A stretch of 64,000 bases of DNA, taken from positions 28,904,501-28,968,500 of the forward strand of contig NC_089039.1 in the NCBI RefSeq assembly GCF_034140825.1, written 5' to 3'. The stretch comes from Oryza sativa Japonica Group. Lineage: Eukaryota; Streptophyta; Magnoliopsida; Poales; Poaceae. The position numbers and the translations under genes are program-made. Positions 1 through 16,498 of the stretch are shown here, in pieces. The notes under the pieces are model-generated. The model had not been told where the DNA came from, did not search any database, and saw only the letters and a list, made by a program, of their open reading frames with translations. The first letter of the stretch is position 1. Each line of letters opens with the position of its first letter.

Positions 1-1062
1 GAATTAAAAATAAGGAATATTAGAAGTAGAGGATAGAGTCCATATAGAAATACAATTAGGAAATAACTAAAATTCGGAATTAAAAAATAAGTAATATTAG
101 AAGAGGAGACTAGAGTCCATATAGAAATACAATTATGACATAACTGGAATTCGGAATTAAAAATAAGGAATATTAGAAGTAGAGGATACAGTCCATATAG
201 AAATACAATTAGGAAATAACTGAAATTCGGAAATAAAAATAAGGAATAGAGAAATACAATTAGGAAATAATAGAAATTCGGAAATAAAAATAAGGAATAT
301 TAGAAGTAGAGTATAGAGTCCATATAGAAATACAATTAAGAAAAAAATAGAAATTCGGAATTAAAAATAAGGAATATTAGAAGTAGAGTATAGAGTTCAT
401 ATAGGAATTTAAAACTAACTAAAATTTGGAATAAACATAATAAAATTAAAAGTAGAGTTTAGAGTCCATATAAAAATACAATTTATAAATAACAAAAATT
501 CAAAATTAAGAAAAACATGGGAAGAAGAGTTTAAGGTCAATATAGGATTACAAATATAGGAATACAATTTAGAAGTAACTGAAATTTGAAATTAAAAATT
601 AAAGAATATTGAAAGATGAGTTTAAAGTCCACATAGAAATACAATTAGAAGTAATAAAAATTCAGAAATAAAAATAAATAATATTGGAAGAAAAGCATAG
701 AGTCTATATAGAAATACAATTTACAGAAAATTCGAAATTAACAAAAATATTAAAAGACGAGTCTAGAGTCCATATAGGAATATATATAATTGACAAATAA
801 CTAAAATTTGATATTAAAAATAATTAATAACTAACACGTATATAAAATATAATATGAAAATTCAGAAATAAAAATAAATAATATTAGAAGAAGAGCATAT
901 AGGCTATATAGAAATACAATTTACAGGAAATTCGGAATTAAAAAAAAAGAAATATTAAAAGACGAGTCTAGAGTCCATATAGGAATATATATAATTTACA
1001 AATAACTAAAATTTGATATTAAAAATAATTAATAACTAACATGTATATAAAATATAATATGA
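1..1062. repeat. AT-rich tandem array, 76-77-bp unit, with a ~205-bp higher-order repeat
   Basis: The unit runs from a gaattaaaaataagg-like start through tagagtccatatagaaatac to aactaaaattc and recurs near positions 1, 77, 154 and 230, then in shorter and more diverged copies. Between about 655 and 1062 a longer unit of about 205 bp is present twice. No coding capacity is seen. The array sits 0.9 kb upstream of the MAP kinase start and directly before a Helitron-like 3' end, so it may be the internal minisatellite of that element. Confidence 0.85.
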
Positions 1063-1174
1063 ATATTACACATTAGTAGTTTTGTAAAGTTATTGCAAAA
1101 TTTAAAATTATGTTGTTATTTTAATATATTTGAATAATATAATGAGAAAACATATATGCTATTATATGAGAAAA

Positions 1175-1218
1175 TATAAAGATGCTAGCCGCGAAATTTG
1201 CACGGGCCACCATGCTAG
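1175..1218 (+). mobile_element. Helitron-like 3' terminus
   Basis: A near-palindromic stretch (gcgaaatttgc) and a GC-rich arm (acgggcc) lie just before a terminal CTAG at 1215-1218, and the next base is T. This fits the Helitron end type (hairpin, CTRR, insertion between A and T). The 5' end was not found; the tandem array upstream may be part of the same element. Confidence 0.5.
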
Positions 1219-1254
1219 TTATTTATTATTGTTTCCTCAAAAAAATTATTTATT
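1219..1254. repeat. Micro poly(A) insertion with 9-bp target duplication
   Basis: The 9-bp word ttatttatt occurs at 1219-1227 and 1246-1254, around an 18-nt insert (1228-1245) ending in TCAAAAAAA. It is one of ten similar insertions in the window. The word is AT-rich, so chance is not excluded for this copy. Confidence 0.45.
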
Positions 1255-1834
1255 TTGTTGTGACTTGTTTTATCATAAAAAAGTATAATTTTAATTCATT
1301 TACATATTTATACTAAATTAAAATAAATTATAAAAAAACAATAACATCATATTAAGACTTAAGGAGTATTATTCTTGCTGTTTAAAGAATAATCGCTATA
1401 CGCATCATCATGCAACGCTACTACACTACTCCATGCAGGAGGGTTTGAAAACAGACGGAAAGGGAAAAAAAAAAGAAGAAAAACAACGGTTTCCCATGCT
1501 ACCGGGCACAGGTTAGTTGGCGTGCCATACACACACAGCAAGAAACGGCGGCGACGTGCTCGCCAGTTAATTCCCGTGCTCTTCCCACCCCCGCACCACC
1601 ACCACCACCCCCATCACAAACCGCACCGGCGCCGCGAAGCCAAACCGCCAGAGCATTTCCCCCCCGCGCGCGCCGCGCCACGCCACGCCACGCCACGCCG
1701 CGCCACGGTGGTCTAGTAGTACGATCTCCTTCTCCCCGCGCGCCTCGCTCGCTGCCGCTGCTGCCCTGCCCCGTGGAGGCCGCGAGACACGCTCCCGCGG
1801 CGAGCGGGCGTCCCCAGGCTGCACAGGCATCCCG

Positions 1835-1859
1835 CCCCCCCCCCCCCCCCCCCCCCCCC
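1835..1859. repeat. C25 homopolymer in the MAPK 5' leader
   Basis: An uninterrupted run of about 25 C residues lies 60 bases upstream of the MAP kinase ATG. The surrounding 1.55-1.9 kb is GC-rich leader or promoter sequence with CCA/CAC and CGCCA repeats. The run is probably length-polymorphic and error-prone in sequencing. Confidence 0.8.
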
Positions 1860-1918
1860 GCGCGCGCGGCGCGCGCGGCGTCCCCGATGCTCGACCACCA
1901 CCGCACGAGGGCCGGTTT

Positions 1919-7003
<5,085 letters not shown>

Positions 7004-7375
7004 TGATTCCCGTCAAGGTCACAGAATCGATCGGAGTTAGTACAACAGCATGTGTATAGATGCCCTTCCCCAGAAGACGAGAATCCCAGATCAGGACGGT
7101 CTTAACCATGATAAAGAGTCTACAACTAATAATACCACAAGTTGTTTTGGTAACCTCTGTTGTACTGTAAATTTTTCCCCCTTCAGTTTTGTGTTTTGAC
7201 AGCAAACAACTGTCTAACTGACTGGTTAGTTCCTCGTCTTTTCCTCGATGGGACAATCACCGATCCTGTAAAATTTCCTTTCTTTTGATGACAGAATCAT
7301 ACACTGTTTCTATGATATATTCTAAAATTTTGCAGTCAATACAAAGAGATAATACATCCCAGTTTTTACATGTAT

Positions 7376-8510
7376 GGCCGTGTTTAGATTCAAAATTTTT
7401 TCTTCAAACTTTCAACTTTTCCGTCACATCAAATGTTTGGACACATGCATAGAGCAGTAAATGTGGAAGGAAAAAAAAATCAATTGCACAGTTTGCATGT
7501 AAATCGCGAGACGAACCTTTTGAGCCTAATTACGCCATGATTTGACAATGTGATGGTACGGTAAATATTTGCTAATGACGGATTAATTAGGCTTAATAAA
7601 TTCGTCTTGCAGTTTACATGCGGAACCTGTAATTTGTTTTGTTATTAGTCTACGTTTAATACTTCAAATGTGTGTCTGTATACTTCAAAAAAAAATTAGC
7701 ACACGAACTAAACACCGGGAATGCTACCTAGCGATTGAGTGCTAGGGGCGATCCGATTCAATTCCCTCCCTCCACCTAGTTTCCTTTTTTGGCACCGCAT
7801 TACTTTCCTATTTTAGTAAATTTATGCACTTAAAGTTTGTACACCTCAAGTTTACACATCTAAAGTTTAGAGACCCAAAGTTTATAAATCAAAAGTTTAT
7901 ATATCCGATTTAAATTTAAATTTGAATTCAAATATTTTTGATATATATAGTATTTCTATACGTTTAAAATTTATACATCTAAAATTTATAGACCCAAAGT
8001 TTATAAATCAAAAGTTTATATACCCAATTCAAATTTGAATTTGAAATATATACGATTCAAATTTGAATTTGAATTCAAATATTTTTTATATATAGTATTT
8101 AGATACATCTAAAGTTTATACACCTAAAGTTTATAGACCCAGAGTTTATAAGTCAAAAGTTTACATACCCGATTCAAATTTGAATTTGAATTATATCCGA
8201 TTCAAATTTAAATTTGAATTCAAATATTTTTTATATATAGTATTTCTATACATCTAAAGTTTATACACCTAAAGTTTGTAGACCCAAAGTTTATAAGTCA
8301 AAAGTTTACCTACCCGATTCAAATTTGAATTTGAATTCAAATATTAGTTTATTGACCCAAAGTTTATAAGTCAAAAGTTCACATACCCGTTTCAATTCTG
8401 AATTTAAATTTAAATATTTATGGTGTAGTAGGAAGAGAAAAAGGGGAGGAGGAAGGGGGGAGAGGAGGGAGCGATCACCCACCCATTAGGTGTACCCACT
8501 AAACACAGCC
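7376..8510. mobile_element. High-copy rice MITE, split by a nested element
   Basis: The left end ggccgtgtttag at 7376 pairs with ctaaacacagcc ending at 8510, with TAT on both outer flanks. The interior has the usual features of this family (tcaaactttcaacttttccgtcac, gagcctaattacgcc, ggattaattaggctt). The MITE is cut at 7715 by the element at 7716-8497, which copied the host word actaaacac. Without the insert it is about 350 bp. Confidence 0.75.
7716..8497. mobile_element. Second copy of the Mutator-like element, nested in a MITE
   Basis: It is bounded by the perfect 9-bp duplication actaaacac at 7707-7715 and 8498-8506. The left end reads cgggaatgctacctagcg. The interior is related in inverted orientation to the element in MAPK intron 9, with the same aagtttata/attcaaatttgaat repeats and the same block of agtttccttttttggcaccgcattactttc. 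No coding sequence is seen. The nesting shows it is younger than the MITE. Confidence 0.8.
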
Positions 8511-8677
8511 TATCCTATGTTATGTTTGCTAAGTTGTCCCACCGCATTGGAGATTTGGAGTTTGAGACGACGGCAAATCGCCAACCACAAAAGTCTCGTT
8601 GGTGAGTGACTCGTGGGTCGGCGGCGGAGGAGATGTCACGGGATGCGTGTCGTCGCAAGGATTGGCTCAGTGGCAGG

Positions 8678-9201
8678 TAGTGGTGGAAACGAGCCGAGCC
8701 AAGCCTAGCTCGGCTCGGCTTGTAGTGGCTCGCAACAAACTTGGCTTGGCTTGGCTCGGCTTGGTTAGGAAAACAAGCTAAAACTTGAGCTCGGCTCGGC
8801 TCGTTTCTTGGCTCGAGCCAGCTCGAGCTGGCTTGCAAGCCTTCCTGTTGAAATACCTCTTCATATATATTTTGTAATTATTAAAAAAAACAAGAACAAA
8901 TTATTAACATGTAAAATTAAATTAACTTTATATATTCAAGCCTTCAAAATCTTAATGGTAAATTTGAAGTTGACAAATAATAACGCCATATAAAATAAAA
9001 TAATCGATATAAACACATAATGGCTTAGGCTCGCGAGCCAAAACAAGCGGCTCGCGAGCTAGCTCGGCTTGGCTCATTTCAGCAATGAGCTGAAAAGGAG
9101 GCTTGGGCTTGGCTCGTTTGGCTTACGAGCCGAGCCAAGCCAACCAAGCTCGAGCCAAGCCCGAGCTGAGCTCACGAGCCTGAGCTTTTTTTCCACCCCT
9201 A
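8678..9201. mobile_element. hAT-type non-autonomous element with GGCTCG-rich ends
   Basis: The ends are tagtggtggaaa at 8678 and tttccacccCTA at 9201. The flanks gtggcagg (8670-8677) and gcggcagg (9202-9209) match at 7 of 8 bases, as expected for an 8-bp hAT duplication. Dozens of ggctcg/cgagcc words fill the outer 150-200 bp of each side; such clusters are typical transposase-binding subterminal repeats. The middle is AT-rich and has no transposase. Confidence 0.75.
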
Positions 9202-11129
9202 GCGGCAGGTCGCTAATCGCGATCTATCACAGCGTGAAAGTGTGACATAGGTTTGGTGCGGCCCATTAACCTTTGGGTTTTCCACGCGTGGCCCGGGAAA
9301 GCCGTTTAAGAGCTTGTTCGTTTTATCCTCTATTTCTAGGCACAATTAGGGCATGTTTGTTTCATAACCATTCCGCCTTTCCAATTTGTTGGAAATGGCA
9401 ATAATTGACCATTGAATTTTTTTAACCAAAAATTGGCTAGATATTCACTTGCCATTTTTTACAAAAGTTGGCTAGACATTTACTTGCTTTGCTACCAAAA
9501 AGTTGGCTAGATATTCACTTGCTTTGCATGGCCAAATTCTTTGCTACAAATCACACATGACTATATTTTTTTTGCATTTCTAAAATTTTGGCTTGGCTAG
9601 GTTTGGGTACTAACCAAACAAATTACATATTAATAAGTCAGTAATTACTACCATTCTACTAAAAAATAACCCACACTTTTATTTCACTGAAGAATAATGG
9701 CATTCACATAAACATACTTGCATGTGGTTCACCTTTAGGCATTGATTGTTCAACTTAAAATTGTCATTATAAAACAAGTAAATAATATTAATCCAAACCA
9801 ACCAAACGATATCTATCACCTCCCAGATTTAGGAGAATTTATTGAAGAAAGAAAATATTGAACCATTTCACTAACGGGTCATTCCCCCCGGAAATAAAGT
9901 GCATCCATGTATAACTCTCAGCACCCTCCCATAAAGCCAACCACTTCAGCCACCTTCTCCTTCACCTTAGCTCTTCTTCCGACCCATCCCTTTCCACCAG
10001 GACTTTGTTTTCCTTGCAATCGATTGGTGGAGCCTATGGGAATCTTGAAGTGTTGTTTCTATCTATGATATGTAAAATTTTGCAGTCAATACGAGAGGAG
10101 GCGGAGATGTCATGGGACGCACGTGTCTGGTGACAGTATGCATGCACCGTCGCAGGGATTTGCTCGATAAGTGGTGACTAGCTAGTCGAATCCGTCACAA
10201 TCTATCAAAGGAAGTGGATGTGAATACTAACACATGGAATAGGTTGGTGCGGCCTATTGACCTTAAGTTTTTTGTGCACTGTCCTTGATTAGGTTCAGGC
10301 CCTGCTTGCGGTTGGGATCCTTGTGCGAGCCAACTCCAAACGACCCATGATGGAGAAGGCCATAAGGCCAAAGGCCCACTTGTGTCATGGCAGGAGGGAA
10401 GCCGCTTAAATGGGCTTTACGGTTCCCTTCCTTCTTCCCCCCCCCCCCCCCCCCTCTCTCTCAATGGGATTTTACACTGAGTAGGTAAAACGAGTTACTC
10501 GTTGATTGGTATCATGTCTAGGCGTTTTTCCCCCATTTCATTTGAAGGCAAGTAGGCAACTTCTAGACACACCACGCCCATAGAAAAAAATTTCTAGGCG
10601 CGTCTTGAAACTTTATTTTAGTTTTATGAATAGGTTGAGCAAAATTAATGCATCCAAAAAAGAAGCATAGCCAATATAGCTACCCATAAAAAAGGATAGA
10701 ATTGAAAAGATATGCATAGCCATTATAGCTACCCCTAAAAAAGGATAGGAACGAAAATATAGATATGCTCAGATGCATCAAATTAATCACTACATCATCT
10801 CATTGAAGGATCTTTTTAAGCAAATTAAGTTTATGATATATAGATCCATGTGTGTATAAGTTAAATAATCTCTATTGATTTCTTAAAAGCCATCTTACTT
10901 TTATTCCATGAGAACAAATGAAATTTCTCTCTAGATTAATATATATATACTCTGTCCGTAAAAAAAATGCAACTCTATCATTCAAATTTTGTGGGAAAAA
11001 TTCAAATTATATAGTACTACTTTTCCTCTAACTACTCTTATCAAATTTCTCTCCACCTTACCCCAATGGCCCAATCACCCATTATTTTACGAGGGACATC
11101 CAAGTCATTTTTCCTACACTACTATTTTA

Positions 11130-11488
<359 letters not shown>

Positions 11489-12239
11489 TAAAAAAAAATG
11501 CTGCAATTGCATTGTTTTTCTACTCCTTTTGGGACAAAAGGAGAAGATGCAAATCATTTTTGGTCACACTTCTTCTTCTTTTTTTTCGGCAATGGCAAGA
11601 ATTGGCCATTGCCAATTTTTTGTACCAAAAAGTTGGCTAGACATTTGCTTACCTTTTTTTTTTACCAAAGTTGGCTAGACATTTTCATTTGCTTTGCTAC
11701 CAAAAGTTGGCTGACATTCACTTGCTTTGCAATACCATTTTTTTTCTACAAATCAAACACATGACTATTTTTTTTGTCATTGCCAAAAATTGGCAATTAA
11801 ATATTTATAAAATTCAAAACAATATTAATAAGTCAATGATTACAGCTCCACTTAAAAATTTTCACACTTTTATTTCACCAGAGAATAATTGCATTCACAT
11901 AGACATACTTGTATGTTGTTCACCTTTAGGCACTGATTGTTTTACTTAAAAACTTCATTATAAAATGAGTAAATAATATTAATCCAAGCCAAACAAGATA
12001 TATCTATCACCTCCCAAGTTTAGGAGAATTAATTGAAGAATGAAAATAGTGAACCATAACGTCAACGGATAATTTCTTACCTAGAAATAAAGTGCATCCA
12101 CGTATAACTCTCAGCACCCTCCCATAAAACCAACCCCTCCAGCCACCTTCTCCTTCACCAATGCGCCTAGCCGTCTTCCTTAGCTCCTCTTTGGACTCAT
12201 CCGTTTCCACCAGATCCCCACGTTCCTTGCAATCGATTG

Positions 12240-15164
12240 ATGGAGCCTATGGGAATCCTGAAGTGCCCTTCCAGCTTGAAGCTCTCCGTTGCTGTTCCTG
12301 GTCATGCCCTCAACCCCTTCTCTGGTAAGTTCATAATGCAACCAAACACGCGCAAAACATTAATTTCATTTTATCGCCATGCCACCAAAATTGTTGTATG
12401 GGTGAATTTTTGCATGTGTATATGCAGATGGCGGTAGTGGTAGTGGTAGTGGTAGTGGTAGTGGGTGCAACAACAATAACACAAGAGAACTGGGTATCCA
12501 CTTGGACTTGGACCGCCCGTATGCAAGAGAAGAGCTACCGCAGCAAGGTGGCAGCATGGAGGTGCAGAAAGGGGAGGAGAGAGGCGGTGTTAGGCACAAT
12601 AGCTCCAACCATAGGCGGCTTTCTAGGGTGCAATCCAAGCAACTTGATGAATTTTATCGTGTAAATCACACAGTTGATTCCGTAAGCATGTTTCTTTTTT
12701 CAATATTTAAAATCACCACAGCCTTTCGAGTTATTAGTTCATTAATATTTGAAATATAGTAGATTAGGAATTAGATCTATATGTGAAGAATGGATTTAGA
12801 AACCATTAGATCAAGCAAGTTAAACTTTATCACTAGTATTTTGTACAACCATATGCATGTGCTTGAATTTTTCATCGAATATTTGTTTTGATAGATCACA
12901 CGTTACTACACACTAGTCACCAATATATGTAAAGCAGAGGTTATTATTGTGAATATTATAAATATTAAAAAATAATAATACACCAAATATTGGTTATTTG
13001 AATTTTGTTAATATATATATTTTTTTTCAAAGTTCTAAGTATTTTTTATTTATAGTTCAAAAGAAATTAGTTGCAATATGATATATAAGGTCCATCCTAA
13101 ATAAGAAATCTTATGTTATTTTCCATTTTCTTAAGTTGAGAATTTTAAGTTTCTATTCAGTATTGTATTAATCTTTACTCGTATAAAAGGACTCCAATGG
13201 ATAGCCATATATAACCATTGTAACTTTTAGATATTAAGCTATGAACTTTCTAATATTAGATAACAACTAATCGGATAGCCATATATAAAATTAAATCAAG
13301 ATGAGTCTTCTCTATATGAAAATGTGAATAACATAAGTCTTCTCTACACGAAAATGTGAATAACATAAGTCCTATCTATATGAGAATGTGAATAACATAT
13401 TTCATGAAAAATATGCTTTTATTTATTTTAGAAAATAATATGGTATTTTTTTTCCTTTTACCTATAGCAAAGCATGGGTATTTAGCTAGTTTAACAGAGA
13501 TTCAGAATTGATAAGCATCAAACTGCATATGTTAAGAGATTTCAATTGTAGATTTTTCACGATTTAAAATAATTCAAGACTTTATAAATAACTTATATCA
13601 ACTTATACTTTGTTTTGAGTCTCTATATATCATTTTTATGATTAGAATTATGAAATTAGAAATTGATAAGGAAGATGTTTATCAATTTATAGCCCCAATT
13701 ATATCTTTTCAGTAATCTAATAAGAAATTAGAATTAAGCAATATTGAATCGTACATGGTTTGGGAGCCTCGATTATAACTTATACATGATTCTACTCAGT
13801 TTTTGAGAGTTATAGCTTTTTCATGATTTAATAATTTTAAAAGTTCACAGTTAATTAATATCGAGTTGTGTTCGCTTTGGAGTCTTAATTATAGCGTGCT
13901 TTTCCATAAGTTTGATTGACTGCCATGATAATTCAATCCACCCCACCCAATCACCATTTTTTTCCTAGTTAAGATCAAAGCTCTCTCAAAGTCTCCAATT
14001 AAAACAAGTATAGACAGATTTAGTTAACTTCTTATTTTGCAATACAAGGATACAACTGGTGTTTGTCTTTGTATTGCTACAATGCTATACTAGAGTTCAT
14101 GATGCTTGCTTGTACTGAACTAAACACAGGTCGAGCAGTTCGTACTTGCCTTGACCGTTTTTTTTTTTTCAAATAATTAGTAGCTCGATTGTTCATTGTC
14201 AATGGAGACCAGTCACTTACGCTCTAGGAAATTAATGGAACATTTTCAGAAACAAAAGAAGGAGTTGGCAGATCGACTGAATCTTCGGATAAGTCAGGTG
14301 GATGCTTGGTTCCGCAACCGCAGGTTAAGGTAATTAGAAGTTTTTTCAATGCTCTCACTAATTAGAATGTTCAGTCATACTCATTCTTTCTTACATATAT
14401 GCGTAATTCTAGTTCTGGTTTTCTCTTGTTCTGAAGGTTAAGCTTATATCACCTTTAACAAAAAGAGAGATAAATCTCTTTGTTTTTCTTTAACGTGATA
14501 AATCTAGATTGAGCCGTGCAATGGTCTAGACTTCCATTCTAAACTCTGAACCTTTTATTTTAAAAACTCATGTCTGAACCATTGCACAGCTCTACGCCGT
14601 GTAATCCTTAGATCCTCTACCATAATGTTACTATCTTTACAGTCATTATTATGTGGGTCTCACCTTTCTATTACCCCACATGTCGGTGTCTGTAGAGGAT
14701 GTGAACCCAATGATTCCAGTAAGAAAGCCCTTACTAGTTTTCACAAACAGCAGTACAAATCAGTTAGCAGTGTAGAACAAGTTCAGAGTTCATCATCCGC
14801 CCCAGTGACTGTTATGCTATTACTAGTAATACCTTTCAGATTAATCTTCACAAACCTACAGTAAGTGTGATGTTGCTACTACCTGCTCAGGTCGAAGCAG
14901 AAATCCACGGAGATGGAGTGCGCCTATCTGAAGGAATGCTTCAACAAACTGAAAGAGGAGAACCACCGCCTCCAGCTCCAGGTTGAGCAGCTCAGGTCAA
15001 CGAGCTTGCAGCTGCAGCTGCAGCTGCAACTCCACAGCGAGCGAGTCGCCACAGCTCCCACTGGACAGCAAGCCGGCACTTCTGCGGCTGCTCGCATCTT
15101 CACTTTGCCTTTGTCCGGATACAACCCTTCCAGGGGGACTTGGTTCTCGCCAAATGCACACTGA
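12240..15164 (+). CDS. Divergent HD-Zip class II protein, HOX3-like, 230 aa
   Basis: Putative DNA-binding transcription factor. Exons: 12240-12324, 12428-12681, 14250-14329, 14891-15164; all introns are GT-AG and phases agree. The N-terminus has a Gly-Ser repeat (from a ggtagt microsatellite) and then CNNNN, recalling rice HOX3, which is also about 230 aa. The homeodomain is about residues 87-147, split by introns 2 and 3. Helix 3 reads [10 protein letters not shown] instead of WFQNRRARTK: Trp48, Phe49, Asn51 and Arg53 (homeodomain numbering) stay, but positions 47, 50 and 54 are Ala, Arg and Leu rather than Val, Gln and Ala. A leucine zipper follows at once (MECAYL, then Leu every seventh residue, at least four heptads). 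The C-terminal CPxCE motif usual in class II is absent. The start was chosen because ATG 12240 gives this N-terminus. It could be a fast-evolving functional gene or an early decaying paralogue; the frame is intact. Confidence 0.75.
13400..13489 (+). mobile_element. Helitron-like 3' terminus in HD-Zip intron 2
   Basis: The sequence atagcaaagcatgggtatttagCTAG ends at 13489 and is followed by T. This resembles the 3' end of rice non-autonomous Helitrons, here with a weak hairpin. The 5' end was not located. The 1.57-kb intron 2 is otherwise AT-rich with a short direct repeat around 13310-13390 (aatgtgaataacataagtc). Confidence 0.4.
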
Positions 15165-15622
15165 TCATGTGCTCATGCCAAGAACACAAGAGGGATGCTA
15201 CAAGATTCGTCGCTGTCATGATCAACTGATAAAAAAAACCTGATAAGTCACAGCCATCTTGTAGGACATTGATGAAGAATGAGCTTGGGAAGATTAGCGT
15301 CGATGGGAATTGGATACTGTTTACCTTTTTTTTTTTCACCGGGCCGGCGTGGCCAAGAATTTAGTGCTTTATTTCTTTTGAAACCTGTCGTTCTTCGTCG
15401 TTGATCATGAGGGCTGACTATTGCTAGATCAGCTTCAGTTTAGCCTGTCATTGTTTTTGCTTTGAACAATCATTAGCCAGTCATGTTTTTGTTTTATCTC
15501 TCTCTTGACCGACAGATTTTGTGGTTCTGCTTGCCTCGGAAAAGAACAAACATTTTTGGTTAATCTCTGAACAACTGAACGTTCAGTACTACGAGTCAAC
15601 TTTTATATACTCTGCTGGAGTA

Positions 15623-16031
15623 TCTATACTTTCTATAAAGTTATAACCCACTATCTCTAAAGCTTAACATGCAACCATGCCACATCATCACCCACTAACA
15701 ATAATTACATATTCAACCTCATGCAAGCATGAAAGAGCATCTGCAATCTATTTAATTCTACAAATTAACATGCAAAGCATATTCAATCACCACCTCTCAC
15801 ATCATTTCCCCAATAGTTTTACAAATCTCTTTATCATTTTTATATTATTTAATATATACTTATCAACATGTTCTACATTAAAGTGCGAATATCATTTGTT
15901 TCATGGTAAATATTGATAAGCCCTAAGATTTGATTATTTTTTTTTCTTTTTACTCCTAGCTGAATTGTAACGAAAAAATAATATTGAAAATTACTTAGTA
16001 ATTCCCGAAGCAAAGCGCGGGGAATCCCTAG
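15623..16031 (+). mobile_element. Short complete non-autonomous Helitron (409 bp)
   Basis: The 5' end is A|TCTATACTTTCTATAAAG at 15623. The 3' end has a GC hairpin (attcccg .. cggggaat) two bases before CTAG at 16028-16031, with T following. There is no target duplication, as expected for Helitrons. It carries no coding sequence and lies between the HD-Zip and PIN genes. Confidence 0.7.
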
Positions 16032-16141
16032 TTACAAAAATCCTCTGTTGAGAGTCGAGACTACAAATGGCCAAAAAAAAAAAAAGGTCTGCAAGGATCG
16101 AATCAGAAGAACACGGAAAGAGATATGTGCAGTGAACAACT

Positions 16142-16186
16142 AAAACATTGATTCAGCTCAGTCAAAAAAAAAACATTGATTCAGCT
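16142..16186. repeat. Micro poly(A) insertion with 13-17-bp target duplication
   Basis: The word aaaacattgattcagct occurs at 16142-16158 and 16170-16186, separated by cagtcaaaaaa. The A run makes the exact edge ambiguous; at least cattgattcagct is duplicated. Confidence 0.7.
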
Positions 16187-16498
16187 GTTGTTTTCGCTTA
16201 AGTTATTCCATTGGTCCAGCAGTCGGCAACAATCAGATGGTAAGCTCTTCAAATCTACCGCTCTCAGCCAAGGAGTTCCATTGAGCAATGCTAAGTTAGC
16301 AGCTGCAACTGCACGAACAGTTCACACATGATCAGAAATGATTTACAGTCATCTAAGAAAAAAGTGAATTACAATTTGTTTAGACTAATCAAGCGTAAGC
16401 GTAGGTACATACGTTAGAACATGTGTCGTCCATCCACGGTTCTGCACCATCCGGATCTTTGCCATGTGTAAGATTTTGTACTACCGTTCCTGATCAGT

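Noticed and set aside
12240-15164. HD-Zip gene as a pseudogene
   Set aside because: Four exons join in phase with good splice sites and no stop, and the zipper heptads are intact, so I list it as a gene with caution.
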